Assembly (NCBI RefSeq): GCF_000317065.1
Contig: NC_019701.1
Span: 3,420,001-3,484,000 of the forward strand
DNA: 64,000 bases
DNA from: Pseudanabaena sp. PCC 7367
GTDB taxonomy: Bacteria; Cyanobacteriota; Cyanobacteriia; Pseudanabaenales; Pseudanabaenaceae
Direction of reading: 5' to 3'
A model generated the notes under the pieces. That model saw nothing but the letters and a program-made list of their open reading frames with translations. It ran no database searches and had not been told where the DNA came from. This document shows, piece after piece, positions 1 through 8,232 of this stretch. Each line of letters begins with the position of its first letter. The first letter of the stretch is position 1. The translations under genes and the position numbers were made by a program.

Positions 1-14
1 TATTTCCGAGTTTT

Positions 15-1301
15 ATGGCAAGTCAAGATCAGAAACATGCCTACCGCGATCGCACTGCCTTTGAGCGATTGCTGTTGTTGATTGCTGTTTTACTAAAGCA
101 TCCTGGCATTGGTAGCAATGAGCCGGAGCTATCGGGTGGAGCGGATCTTAAGTCACTTAAGTCACTTAAGTCAGTCAGTGGGCAAAGCTCTCTGCCAAAG
201 CAGCAGCAAGCTAAACAGTTTAGTAAGCAGTCGGCAAAGCATCACGATGCCCTGATGCCAGTGGCGAACAAGATGCAAGAACTAGCGACGCAGTTGCATA
301 TTGACCTGCCCAATTGTTCCATCGCTGCTCTGCGCAAGGACTTAAGAACGCTAAGACAATATGGCATCTTGGCTGCCGATCAAAAGTTCCGCTGGGGGTA
401 TTACCTGGGTACAGGGGTTCTACAGCAAGAAGAATTAAAGATTGCGCTCCAGACTTTCTATTCCCTGGCCGAATATCAAAAAGACCCCAAAATTAGCGAG
501 ATTTATCAACGCCTCCGCCGTCGCTTGCAGGCGCAGAAATGGGAGGAAGGGAAAGAGCTTTATCACTCTAGGGTGTTGTTTAATCGGGTGATTACCCACA
601 CCAAAACAGAAGAGACGATCGAGCAGGGGGTTTTTAGCAAGAACCTCAATCTCTACCACCAGATCGATCGAGTGGAGCGAGCAATCCGCCAGGGGGAATG
701 CTTAAGACTAACGCGGCATAGCAATCCTTACCAGACAGATCAGGTGGGCGATCTGGAAATTTACCCACTCCAGTTCATTTACTACAACATTGCCTGGTAT
801 CTGCTATTTGAGCATTCGGATAGTGGCCTGTTGGCGATCGAACGGGTCGATCGTTTTGCTGATCAGTTCCAGGTGATCGCTGCCCAATCACGATCGCTTA
901 CTATTCAACGACAACGACTGAAATCAGCCCATAAGCTACTAGACCTGGGTTGGGACTTGCATCTAGGTAATTCAAAAAAAGAGCAAGAGGATGAGCTGAG
1001 TGGGAAACTAAAGCCAATCAAGGTAACTGTTCGTTTTTCTGCCCAGGTTGCCCCATTTATTTCCGAGGGGGATTTACGCCATCCCAGCCAGCAGGTTAAG
1101 GAAGTAAAGGAAAACGGCATTTTAACTTATGTGGAATATACAGTTTATCTGCCACGGCGATCCTACGGTGAATTTAGACGTTGGGTGCATCGCTTTATGG
1201 CGGATGCGATCATTGTTGAACCTACTGAATTAGCTACGCAACATTTCAAAGATGCTCAGGCTCTTTACAAAAAGCTGGCAGCGTTGAAAGAAAATACCTA
1301 A
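15..1301 (+). CDS. WYL-domain transcriptional regulator-like protein
   Basis: A 428-residue soluble protein. The family signature is the WYL-type segment with NIAWYL around residues 258-263, followed by the LLAIERVDRF stretch and a WCX-like C-terminal region. WYL proteins are mostly ligand-responsive DNA-binding regulators. An N-terminal winged-helix region is plausible (residues 10-40 and 85-125) but is interrupted by a low-complexity linker rich in K, S and Q. That linker carries a 9-bp DNA repeat in three copies (147-173) coding Leu-Lys-Ser units. The ATG at 15 is used; the frame is open upstream to the window edge, so an earlier start cannot be excluded. The target genes are not deducible. 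No defence or mobile genes are nearby. Confidence 0.8.
   Translation: MASQDQKHAYRDRTAFERLLLLIAVLLKHPGIGSNEPELSGGADLKSLKSLKSVSGQSSLPKQQQAKQFSKQSAKHHDALMPVANKMQELATQLHIDLPNCSIAALRKDLRTLRQYGILAADQKFRWGYYLGTGVLQQEELKIALQTFYSLAEYQKDPKISEIYQRLRRRLQAQKWEEGKELYHSRVLFNRVITHTKTEETIEQGVFSKNLNLYHQIDRVERAIRQGECLRLTRHSNPYQTDQVGDLEIYPLQFIYYNIAWYLLFEHSDSGLLAIERVDRFADQFQVIAAQSRSLTIQRQRLKSAHKLLDLGWDLHLGNSKKEQEDELSGKLKPIKVTVRFSAQVAPFISEGDLRHPSQQVKEVKENGILTYVEYTVYLPRRSYGEFRRWVHRFMADAIIVEPTELATQHFKDAQALYKKLAALKENT
147..173 (+). repeat. 9-bp tandem repeat x3 inside the WYL gene
   Basis: Three perfect head-to-tail copies of CTTAAGTCA, in frame, coding repeated Leu-Lys-Ser. The unit is a multiple of three, so copy-number change would not shift the frame. 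Confidence 0.9.
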
Positions 1302-1530
1302 AAAACAAAATTCCCCTGTCCAGTGTTTTTTCAAGCAAGGTATTGGGCAAGCTCAATGTAACTACAGGGTAACTACAGGTGATTGAACTCAGGCAATCGT
1401 TATTCTTGCCAAAATTCTTGTCAAAGAGGTCTCTTATCGAAATTATCTTGTCTTGGCCTGAGTTGAGATATGAAATACGCTGTAGGATTGCTTCGGGTTA
1501 ATATGAAACGGCTAGACCAGAGTTTTAAGC
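1302..1530. repeat. Spacer with two tandem duplications and an inverted repeat
   Basis: The spacer holds an exact 11-bp duplication GTAACTACAGG at 1358-1379 and a 12-bp duplication with one mismatch (ATTCTTGYCAAA) at 1402-1425. It also has a perfect 9-bp inverted repeat, AACTCAGGC at 1386-1394 with GCCTGAGTT at 1456-1464. The arms are about 60 bp apart with no T-tract, so this is not a standard terminator. Confidence 0.75.
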
Positions 1531-2796
1531 ATGTTCCCCTTTAAGTTACGCAAACCAAAGTCAAAGACGGTTAGATTTTTGTGGGCAACATGCATAGCGA
1601 TCGGCCTGTTTTTGCTGAGTGCCTATGCTCCCTTTGCTCTACAAACCACCTCCGCACAGTCAGGGCTACAACCGATCGCCCCACCAGAGCAAATCCGGGG
1701 CGTATGGTTAACCAATGTAGCCAGTGGCATCTTTTTTGTACCCTGGGGAATCAAGCGATCGCTGCAACAGCTTGCCCAGCTTAATTTTAATACGATCTAT
1801 CCAGTGGTCTGGAATCGCGGCTACACCCTCTATCCCAGTGCGATCGCCGCCCCACTAACCGGCAAAAAGCAAATGCCCTGGCTAGGTCTAATGCATCTGG
1901 GTCAAGATGTTTTAGCCCAAACTATCAATCAAGCCCATCAATATGGCTTGCGCGTGCTGCCCTGGTTTGAATATGGCTTCATTGTGCCCACGGTTTCACA
2001 AATAGCCCAGCAACACCCGGAATGGCTCACCCATACTCTGGCGGAAAGTCAACAACAGCAAGGCAATCGCCATGTACAAGCAGCATTAGTTGCGGCAGAT
2101 TTTCCTGAAGCGGTTGATCAACCCCTAATTCCGCAATCCTGGCTCAATCCATTTCATCCCCAGGTACAAGAATTTATGTTGAACTTAATTCTTGAGGTGG
2201 TGAATAACTACGATATTGATGGCATCCAGTTTGATGATCATTTCAGTTTGCCAGTGGCCTATGGCTATGATTCATACACGATTGAACTTTATCAACAGGA
2301 ACATCAAGGCCAACTTCCGCCTGAAGATGCTAGCGACGAACAATGGGTAAGCTGGCGATCGCAAAAGATCTCTGAGTTTATGCAGCGGATCGCTACCGCC
2401 GTGCGTGAAGTCAAACCAGAGCTAATTATTTCCCTTTCGCCCAACTCCTACAACTTTGCCTATAAATACCATTTGCAAGATTGGCTTACCTGGGTAGAAT
2501 CTGGCTGGGTGGATGAATTGATTTTGCAGGTCTATCGCAGTGATCTTGCTAGTTTTAGCGCTGAATTGGGGCAATCTGCCTTGCAAACCGCACGCCAGCG
2601 TATTCCTGTAGCGATCGGCATCCTCACTGGTACATTGGGTAAGCCGATTGCGATCGAGCAGGTGCAGCAACAGGTGCAGACAGTGCAAGATCTGCAATTT
2701 AATGGCATCTCTTTCTTCTATTGGGAAACGATGTGGGGCTACTTTACACCAGAATCCCCCTATCAGCGGCGAGAGGGCTTTGCGCAGTTGTTTTAA
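1531..2796 (+). CDS. GHL10 (DUF187) glycoside hydrolase-like secreted protein
   Basis: A 421-residue protein with an N-terminal basic stretch and hydrophobic segment (about residues 15-40) followed by an Ala-Gln-Ser site, so it is probably exported. The mature part starts with IRGVWLTNV (about residue 54), the hallmark of the glycosyl hydrolase-like 10 family. A TIM-barrel strand DGIQFDDHF lies near residues 230-238, where acidic catalytic residues are expected. Length fits cyanobacterial members. The family is thought to act on cell-wall or extracellular polysaccharide; the substrate is unknown. It stands alone, with a 229-bp spacer upstream. Confidence 0.85.
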   Translation: MFPFKLRKPKSKTVRFLWATCIAIGLFLLSAYAPFALQTTSAQSGLQPIAPPEQIRGVWLTNVASGIFFVPWGIKRSLQQLAQLNFNTIYPVVWNRGYTLYPSAIAAPLTGKKQMPWLGLMHLGQDVLAQTINQAHQYGLRVLPWFEYGFIVPTVSQIAQQHPEWLTHTLAESQQQQGNRHVQAALVAADFPEAVDQPLIPQSWLNPFHPQVQEFMLNLILEVVNNYDIDGIQFDDHFSLPVAYGYDSYTIELYQQEHQGQLPPEDASDEQWVSWRSQKISEFMQRIATAVREVKPELIISLSPNSYNFAYKYHLQDWLTWVESGWVDELILQVYRSDLASFSAELGQSALQTARQRIPVAIGILTGTLGKPIAIEQVQQQVQTVQDLQFNGISFFYWETMWGYFTPESPYQRREGFAQLF

Positions 2797-2933
2797 TTGG
2801 TATTTTGACTGTTGTTTTGAAATTGAGCATGTTATAGAAATAATCTTGAGCAAGCAGTTTGAATCAGTCTTGCTCCCATCAAGGAAAACTCATATCAGTG
2901 CGTTACTGCTTTGAAATTAAGCATGATAATTAA

Positions 2934-3563
2934 GTGAAGACGGTTAAGTTAGGCTGTGGATTTTGGCTGCTGTGGACAATCCTGACCCTGGTTGGGTTTG
3001 GTGCTAGTTTGTATTGGGTTGAGGTGGGTGAAAGTCCCTATTTGGGAGCAAAGGCAGGTTTAATTGGCGGCCTTGCGATCGGCACCTGTCAAGCGATCGC
3101 CCTGCGTCCATTGGTGCCCAGGTTTTGGGTGTGGATTATGATTAATGCCCTAGTTTGGGTGATCTTAGGGATTAGCGATATTGGTGCGATCGGCTGGATT
3201 GCACCACGCACGGGCTCACTGGCGGTGCGATTAATTTATGGCCTGGTTTATGGCAGTATCACCGGTTTATTTCTGGGTGGTTGCCAATGGGTGGGATTAC
3301 GAATGGAGATGCGTCAGCAAGCTCCTGCTCTATTCGCCTGGCTAGTTGGTAATGGTGTAATCTGGTCAGTTGCTCTGGCGGTGGGTTGGCTAGTTGGTGG
3401 CTGGCTGAGGGCATTTTCTAATTTATTCCTGGGTGAGGTGCTGGGCTTGGTCATGACCTGGGCGATCGTGGCTGGTTTGAGTGGTTGGTGGTTGGTCTGG
3501 TGCATTAATGTTAAAAGTGGCGATCAAGCTGCCCTGGCGATCAGCATCGATCAAAATTCCTAA
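2934..3563 (+). CDS. Hypothetical multi-pass membrane protein
   Basis: A 209-residue, very hydrophobic protein rich in Gly and Trp with about five or six predicted membrane helices (roughly residues 7-29, 36-56, 64-84, 98-120, 132-155 and 165-190). The GTG at 2934 gives a natural MKTVKLG start; no ATG lies close. I recognise no catalytic motif. It reads like the small cyanobacterial membrane proteins with no assigned role. It lies 38 bp upstream of pyrF on the same strand and could be co-transcribed with it. Confidence 0.65.
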   Translation: MKTVKLGCGFWLLWTILTLVGFGASLYWVEVGESPYLGAKAGLIGGLAIGTCQAIALRPLVPRFWVWIMINALVWVILGISDIGAIGWIAPRTGSLAVRLIYGLVYGSITGLFLGGCQWVGLRMEMRQQAPALFAWLVGNGVIWSVALAVGWLVGGWLRAFSNLFLGEVLGLVMTWAIVAGLSGWWLVWCINVKSGDQAALAISIDQNS

Positions 3564-3601
3564 TTTCAATAAACTAATCACAATCAAATAGCTAAGAATT
3601 T

Positions 3602-4351
3602 ATGAGCAATCAACCAGCCACCCAACCGGAAAAATCTGAGCCGACCAACCTGCAAGAACGGATTATTGTGGCGATCGATGTGCCGACAATCGATGCGGCG
3701 TTGGCTCTGTGCGATCGACTGCCTCAGGTTGGTTTCTGGAAGGTTGGCTTGGAATTATTCGTTAGCACTGGCGCGGAAATATTAACCGAGCTAAAACAGC
3801 GCCAGAAAAAAATCTTTCTCGATCTTAAGCTCCATGACATCCCCAATACCGTCGCGGCAGCAACCAGAGCAGCGGTTAAATATGAGGTGGATTTCCTTAC
3901 CGTTCATGCGGTCGGTGGTCGCAACATGCTTAAGGCTGCTCAGGCGGAAGTTGTTGATAGCAATACTAGATTATTAGCGATCACCTTGCTGACCAGTCTT
4001 AGCTCCAGGGAACTGGCATTTGATTTAAAAATCCCGCTGGAACTACCTGAATATGCTTTGCAAATGGCATTGATGGCGCAGGATTGTGGTTTATATGGGG
4101 CGGTTTGTTCACCGTTGGAGGTAAGCGGCTTGCGATCGCTGTTGCCCCCTAATCCTACTGGCGCTGAATTTGGCCTGGTTACTCCCGGCATCCGACCAGC
4201 GGGCTCTGAGCAGGGCGATCAGCGGCGCACCATGACCCCAGCTCAGGCGATCGCGGCAGGCGCTAGCTATCTTGTGATTGGGCGACCAATTACCCAGGCA
4301 GAAGATCCGGCAGCGGCCTGGCAGGAAATTTGTGCTCAGTTAAGCAATTAA
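3602..4351 (+). CDS. pyrF: Orotidine 5'-phosphate decarboxylase
   Basis: A 249-residue enzyme that decarboxylates OMP to UMP, the last step of de novo pyrimidine synthesis. Seen: IIVAIDVP near residue 21, the catalytic-core [12 protein letters not shown] (Asp-Leu-Lys-Leu-His-Asp, about residues 77-88), and a phosphate-gripper region with GLVTPGIRP (about 195-203) and SYLVIGRPI (about 223-231). The length is typical of group I bacterial PyrF. The first 20 residues are a short polar extension. ATG at 3602. Confidence 0.96.
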   Translation: MSNQPATQPEKSEPTNLQERIIVAIDVPTIDAALALCDRLPQVGFWKVGLELFVSTGAEILTELKQRQKKIFLDLKLHDIPNTVAAATRAAVKYEVDFLTVHAVGGRNMLKAAQAEVVDSNTRLLAITLLTSLSSRELAFDLKIPLELPEYALQMALMAQDCGLYGAVCSPLEVSGLRSLLPPNPTGAEFGLVTPGIRPAGSEQGDQRRTMTPAQAIAAGASYLVIGRPITQAEDPAAAWQEICAQLSN

Positions 4352-4535
4352 ATAGTCAATATTTTGGCTCAGACACAGGTAATTGAAATCAAACAGGCAT
4401 ATCTAGGTTAATTGTTGGTGTAGGGCAAAAAATCGCTAGCTATCAGGATTTGTCATATATCTATGCATATCTATGCAATGGACTCTGAGCCTGGCATATG
4501 ATCATAGCGATCGCAAAAATCTCAACTAGGCTTGT
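4352..4535. repeat. Convergent spacer with an exact 10-bp duplication
   Basis: This lies between pyrF (+) and the methyltransferase (-). It holds two exact copies of ATATCTATGC at 4457-4476. No convincing terminator hairpin is visible. Confidence 0.7.
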
Positions 4536-5150
4536 TCAATCCTTAACCGCCACGCCCTGATAAAAATAGCCAGCGATCTTGGGAGTGTTTGGCATATAGA
4601 ACTCTTCTAATTTTTCGATTCGTAGATGGCGCGAGATTAGCTCCGAGATATTTCGATTCAGGTTGCAACCATCACCAATCACCTTTTGAATTGGATTGAA
4701 GCGATTTTGCCACTTTTGTACTTCTGGTTCTGGGCTCAAGCCATGCTCAATAAAATAAAACTTGCCGCCAGGTTTGAGCACCCGGGCGATCTCACTAAGT
4801 GCCTGCTCCAGATTCACAATGCTACAAAGTGTCCAGGTGCTGACTACCGCATCAAAACTGCGATCGGGCATTGGCAAAACTTCGCTATTTAAAATCTGGC
4901 TCTCTACGGCGATCTTTGCTGCCTCAACTCGCTTTTTGGCTCTCGCATTCATGCCGGGATTGGGATCAACTACCACCAGCTTATTAACCTGAGCAGGATA
5001 ATGGGGCAGATTTAGGCCAGTACCAAAGCCAATTTCCAAAACATCACCACTGACCTCGGCTAGAACCTGCTGGCGATATTTGCTGATTTCTGGACTGGAC
5101 ATTGACCAATCCATCAGAGCGGGGAAAATATAGCGTGAGTAGATGCCCAT
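4536..5150 (-). CDS. Class I SAM-dependent methyltransferase (METTL7/UbiE-like)
   Basis: A 204-residue protein starting MGIYSRYIFP. SAM-binding motif I is VLEIGFGTGLNLPHYP (about residues 37-52). An acidic ribose-binding residue follows in VVVDPNP. Post-I motifs FDAVVSTWTLCSI and RVLKPGGKFYFIEHG are clear. The N- and C-terminal context resembles METTL7-type small methyltransferases, which act on thiols or lipids; the substrate here is unknown. The protein is soluble. Single gene, convergent with pyrF. Confidence 0.88.
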   Translation of the reverse strand: MGIYSRYIFPALMDWSMSSPEISKYRQQVLAEVSGDVLEIGFGTGLNLPHYPAQVNKLVVVDPNPGMNARAKKRVEAAKIAVESQILNSEVLPMPDRSFDAVVSTWTLCSIVNLEQALSEIARVLKPGGKFYFIEHGLSPEPEVQKWQNRFNPIQKVIGDGCNLNRNISELISRHLRIEKLEEFYMPNTPKIAGYFYQGVAVKD

Positions 5151-5530
5151 ATGGCGGTTTTGGTTTTAGCTAGTGGCAATACAATGCGGTTAAATGCTTT
5201 TTCAAGGATGGTATCGAACAAGATTGATATAAAGATTGATATTAAGCAGCAATATTTGTACTTAGGCGTATCTAGGCATACCTAGGCGATCGATTGCGAT
5301 CGATGCCAGCAACATCAAAGGTCTTGCTCAAAAGGTTTACCAAAGTCGCATTAGCGGATTTCAATAAATTTGGAAAATCAAAAAATACCAATTCGATTAT
5401 GTGGGTATGCCCCAATCAGACGAGTGGACGTGTGATCGATAGCAATATTATGCCATTCATGAATTATGCAATACCCAGGTTTGAGTTTGGCTAAATATCA
5501 TAGATCTAGAGTAAGAAAATTTTTGTAAAA
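5151..5530. other. Divergent spacer, repeat-bearing, no supported gene
   Basis: The 380 bp between two divergent genes should hold both promoters. Two tandem arrays are visible: a 12-bp duplication (AGATTGATATWA) at 5221-5244 and a degenerate 10-bp triplet based on CTAGGCRTA at 5261-5290, followed by overlapping GCGATCGAT words. A 66-codon open frame at 5294-5494 has no recognisable sequence and no ribosome-binding site, so I do not call it. Confidence 0.6.
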
Positions 5531-6760
5531 ATGCGATCGCCAGAAAAATTACCAGCTTTGAAAATATTATGCGTAGCCAGTCCGGCTGGAACTCTGGCAG
5601 ATGGGGCAGTAGGTGGAGTGGCATTAGATCTCTATGGCATTGCCACGGAATTACAACGGCGAGGACATCTACTTAAAATCGTTGCGCCCAAGGGTTCCGC
5701 GACAGCAAGTTTGTTTGCCAACATGGCGATCGTGGAAATTGAGGGGGAATTTCAGCCGCTTGCCCCTAATCAAACATATGATGATCCAGTGGTGATTCCA
5801 GCTAATGCAGTGCTAGCAAATATGTGGGACTATGCCCAACAGCATCAGTATGAATATGACCTGATTATTAATTTTGCCTACGATTGGCTGCCATTTTATT
5901 TAGCGCCGTTGTTCGATCGGCCAGTGTTACATCGCCTGAATCTTAGCTCCTGGACATTGGCAATGGATCGGGTAATCAGCCGAGTGGCCAAGCTCCGTCC
6001 TGGCACAATAGCAGTTTTATCAAAAGCTCAGGCGCTTAGTTATGAGCGTGCTTTTACGAATCTGGTGAAGCTAGATGTTAATCAATCCAACTCTCAATTC
6101 AACTCTATCGATCGCAGTCACATTAAAACCAAAGAGCTGGAAATAGTCGATCGCTTCAGATGCCTGGGGGGTGCGCTGCAGGTTGATAATTATGATTTTC
6201 AGGCTCAGTCAAGTAAGAGTTTGGCAGTGGTGGCCAGAATCTCCCCAGAGAAAGGGATCGAAGATGCGATCGCTGCTGCTACCAAAGCTAATTTACCAAT
6301 TAAGATATTTGGCTTTATTCAAGATCAGGCCTACTGGCAAAACATATTAGCTGCTAATCCACAAGCCTCGCAAACCCAGGTGGAATATATGGGATTTTTG
6401 CCTGCCCAAAGATTGCAACAAGAACTGGGCAAATGCCGCGCCCTGTTGATGACCCATAAATGCATTGAAGCCTGGGGAATGGCCGCGATCGAAGCTTTGG
6501 CCTGTGGTGTGCCGGTGATTGCCTATGCCAAAGGTGGTCCGGCGGAAATCATTGAACATGGCAAAAGTGGCTGGCTGGTGGAGCCGGATCAGGTGGCGGG
6601 ATTGGTGGAGGCGATCGCAAACCTAGACCAGATCGATCGTCATTATTGCCGATTGCAAGCGGAAACTAAATTTTCATTGCCAGCTTTGGGCGATCGGCTG
6701 GAAGCCTGGTTTAAGGATGTTCTGGCGCAACCTGGTCAGAATATTGGTAAGGTTCAATAA
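5531..6760 (+). CDS. GT4-family glycosyltransferase
   Basis: A 409-residue GT-B-fold retaining glycosyltransferase. The N-terminal domain opens with KILCVASPAG and a Gly-rich GGVALDLYGIATELQRRGH loop (about residues 30-47). The C-terminal domain has VARISPEKGIEDAI (about 236-249) and the GT4 EX7E motif within EAWGMAAIEALACGVPVIA (about 314-332). Length is normal. Sugar donor and acceptor cannot be read from sequence. A Nudix gene follows after 15 bp, so the two are probably one transcript. Confidence 0.9.
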   Translation: MRSPEKLPALKILCVASPAGTLADGAVGGVALDLYGIATELQRRGHLLKIVAPKGSATASLFANMAIVEIEGEFQPLAPNQTYDDPVVIPANAVLANMWDYAQQHQYEYDLIINFAYDWLPFYLAPLFDRPVLHRLNLSSWTLAMDRVISRVAKLRPGTIAVLSKAQALSYERAFTNLVKLDVNQSNSQFNSIDRSHIKTKELEIVDRFRCLGGALQVDNYDFQAQSSKSLAVVARISPEKGIEDAIAAATKANLPIKIFGFIQDQAYWQNILAANPQASQTQVEYMGFLPAQRLQQELGKCRALLMTHKCIEAWGMAAIEALACGVPVIAYAKGGPAEIIEHGKSGWLVEPDQVAGLVEAIANLDQIDRHYCRLQAETKFSLPALGDRLEAWFKDVLAQPGQNIGKVQ

Positions 6761-6775
6761 GTTTAAGCGAACAAA

Positions 6776-7231
6776 ATGGCTGAGTTAGTGACTAAGACTA
6801 ATCAAACTAAGCAAACAAAACAATTTCCCCTCACCACCGTGGGCGCATTAGTAACAGGGCCTAGCGATCGGGTACTGATCGTCAGAACCACCAAATGGCG
6901 AGGCACTTGGGGTGTACCCGGTGGCAAGGTCGATTGGGGCGAAACCCTGGAAGCAGCCCTGATTCGTGAGTTTCAAGAAGAAGTGGGCTTAAACCTGACC
7001 GATATTAAGTTTGCCCTGCTCCAAGAAGCCGTTCTGGATCAGCAATTTCACAAACCAGCCCATTTTGTGCTGTTGAATTATTATGCCCGCAGCGATCGGG
7101 AAGCAATTACCACCAACGAAGAGATCGCCGAGTGGGCATGGGTGGAGCCGCACACCGCCTTGGAATATCCCCTTAATACCTTTACTCAGGTGCTAGTGAA
7201 AGATTACCTGGCTAAGCATCAAATGCTTTGA
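6776..7231 (+). CDS. Nudix hydrolase
   Basis: A 151-residue protein with a full Nudix box GX5EX7REXXEEXGX from Gly in GGKVDWGE through REFQEEVGL (about residues 46-68), which binds Mg2+ and cleaves nucleoside-diphosphate-X bonds. The N-terminus is a short polar stretch ([11 protein letters not shown]) that is not part of the fold. With an upstream glycosyltransferase 15 bp away, a nucleotide-sugar or dinucleotide substrate is plausible, but that is inference. Residues 30-40 ([11 protein letters not shown]) fit the ADP-ribose/NMN-type Nudix subgroup only loosely. Confidence 0.92.
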   Translation: MAELVTKTNQTKQTKQFPLTTVGALVTGPSDRVLIVRTTKWRGTWGVPGGKVDWGETLEAALIREFQEEVGLNLTDIKFALLQEAVLDQQFHKPAHFVLLNYYARSDREAITTNEEIAEWAWVEPHTALEYPLNTFTQVLVKDYLAKHQML

Positions 7232-7301
7232 AAGCCATAAGCCTGATTAAAATCGACCGTTGCACCTTGGCATGACTTGAAGATTTGATCAATCATCTAA
7301 A

Positions 7302-7352
7302 CTGAGATCGCACTGAGAGCGCACCAATGATCTAGTGATCTAGAGATCTACC
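7302..7352. repeat. Adjacent tandem duplications upstream of the SDR gene
   Basis: An 11-bp unit CTGAGAKCGCA in two copies (7302-7323, one mismatch) is followed by an 8-bp unit GATCTAGW in three degenerate copies (7329-7352). Confidence 0.7.
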
Positions 7353-7495
7353 GAAAGTGATAGCAATAGATTTCCCGATCGGGCGTTGCCAGTTTAGCCG
7401 CATGTTGAGTATGTATTATGAGTAAATATTACTAAACATCAAAATTACTCCATTCTGGTTAGATTAGCTAGACATTTTCAGCACAAACAAAATAA

Positions 7496-8215
7496 ATGCT
7501 CAAAAAAGCACTCGTAACTGGTTCTGCGGTTGGTATTGGTAAAGCGATCGCCCTCGATCTGGCCAGCAAAGGGTTTGACCTTGCAATTCACTATCGCCGT
7601 AGCATGGAACCGGCGAAGCAAGCCTGCGCAGAAGCGATCGCCATGGGGGTGAAGGCAGTGCCGATCGCGGCAGACGTAACCGATCCACAAGCAGCCGAGT
7701 CCTTGGTAAACCAGGCCGCAGACCAGCTTGGTGGACTATCGGTGGTGGTTAACAACGTGGGCAATTATGTAGAAATCCCGACCCTGGAATTGGGCATTGA
7801 AGACTGGCAGGAGATGATTAACTCTAATCTTAATGCCACTTTTTATGTGACGCGGGCAGCAATCCCCCACCTGGAAAGTGCTGGCTGGGGCAGAATTGTG
7901 AATATCGGTTTTGCCAGTGCCCAGAACCTGGTTGCCCGTAAATACATTACTCCCTATGTGATTGCCAAAACTGGGGTGATGATCTATACCAAGTCGATCG
8001 CCAAAGATTTAATCACCAAAAATATTACCGCCAATGTGGTGTCGCCTGGGGTGGCCGAGAACTCGATCGATCTAGAAGAATTCCTTGGTAATTTGCCCAC
8101 GGGAAGGCCAGCTACACTCAAGGAAATGACCGATGCGGTATGGTTTTTCATCAATCCCGACTCTGGTTATGTCACTGGCCAGATTATTGAAGTTGCCGGG
8201 GGCTGGAATCTCTAG
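7496..8215 (+). CDS. Short-chain dehydrogenase/reductase (FabG-like)
   Basis: A 239-residue classical SDR. It has the cofactor motif TGSAVGIG (residues 8-15), NNVG (about 86-89), and the catalytic Tyr-Lys pair in YVIAK. The catalytic Ser (in GFAS) lies 13 residues before the Tyr, as expected. The C-terminal GQIIEVAGGW is typical of 3-oxoacyl-ACP reductase relatives. Dinucleotide folding is complete, so the enzyme should be active. It could act in fatty-acid or pteridine reduction; the substrate is not settled. It is convergent with the SulP gene, with 17 bp between the stops. Confidence 0.92.
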   Translation: MLKKALVTGSAVGIGKAIALDLASKGFDLAIHYRRSMEPAKQACAEAIAMGVKAVPIAADVTDPQAAESLVNQAADQLGGLSVVVNNVGNYVEIPTLELGIEDWQEMINSNLNATFYVTRAAIPHLESAGWGRIVNIGFASAQNLVARKYITPYVIAKTGVMIYTKSIAKDLITKNITANVVSPGVAENSIDLEEFLGNLPTGRPATLKEMTDAVWFFINPDSGYVTGQIIEVAGGWNL

Positions 8216-8232
8216 AAATCTATAAAAACAAA

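Noticed and set aside
2858-2882. A 24-base similarity with 30132-30155 (about 20 matches), with a weaker echo near 42475
   Set aside because: No terminal repeats or target duplications, and this level of match is expected occasionally by chance in AT-rich spacers of this length.
5294-5494. 66-codon plus-strand open frame
   Set aside because: No recognisable sequence, no ribosome-binding site, and it overlaps a HIP1/repeat-rich divergent promoter region.
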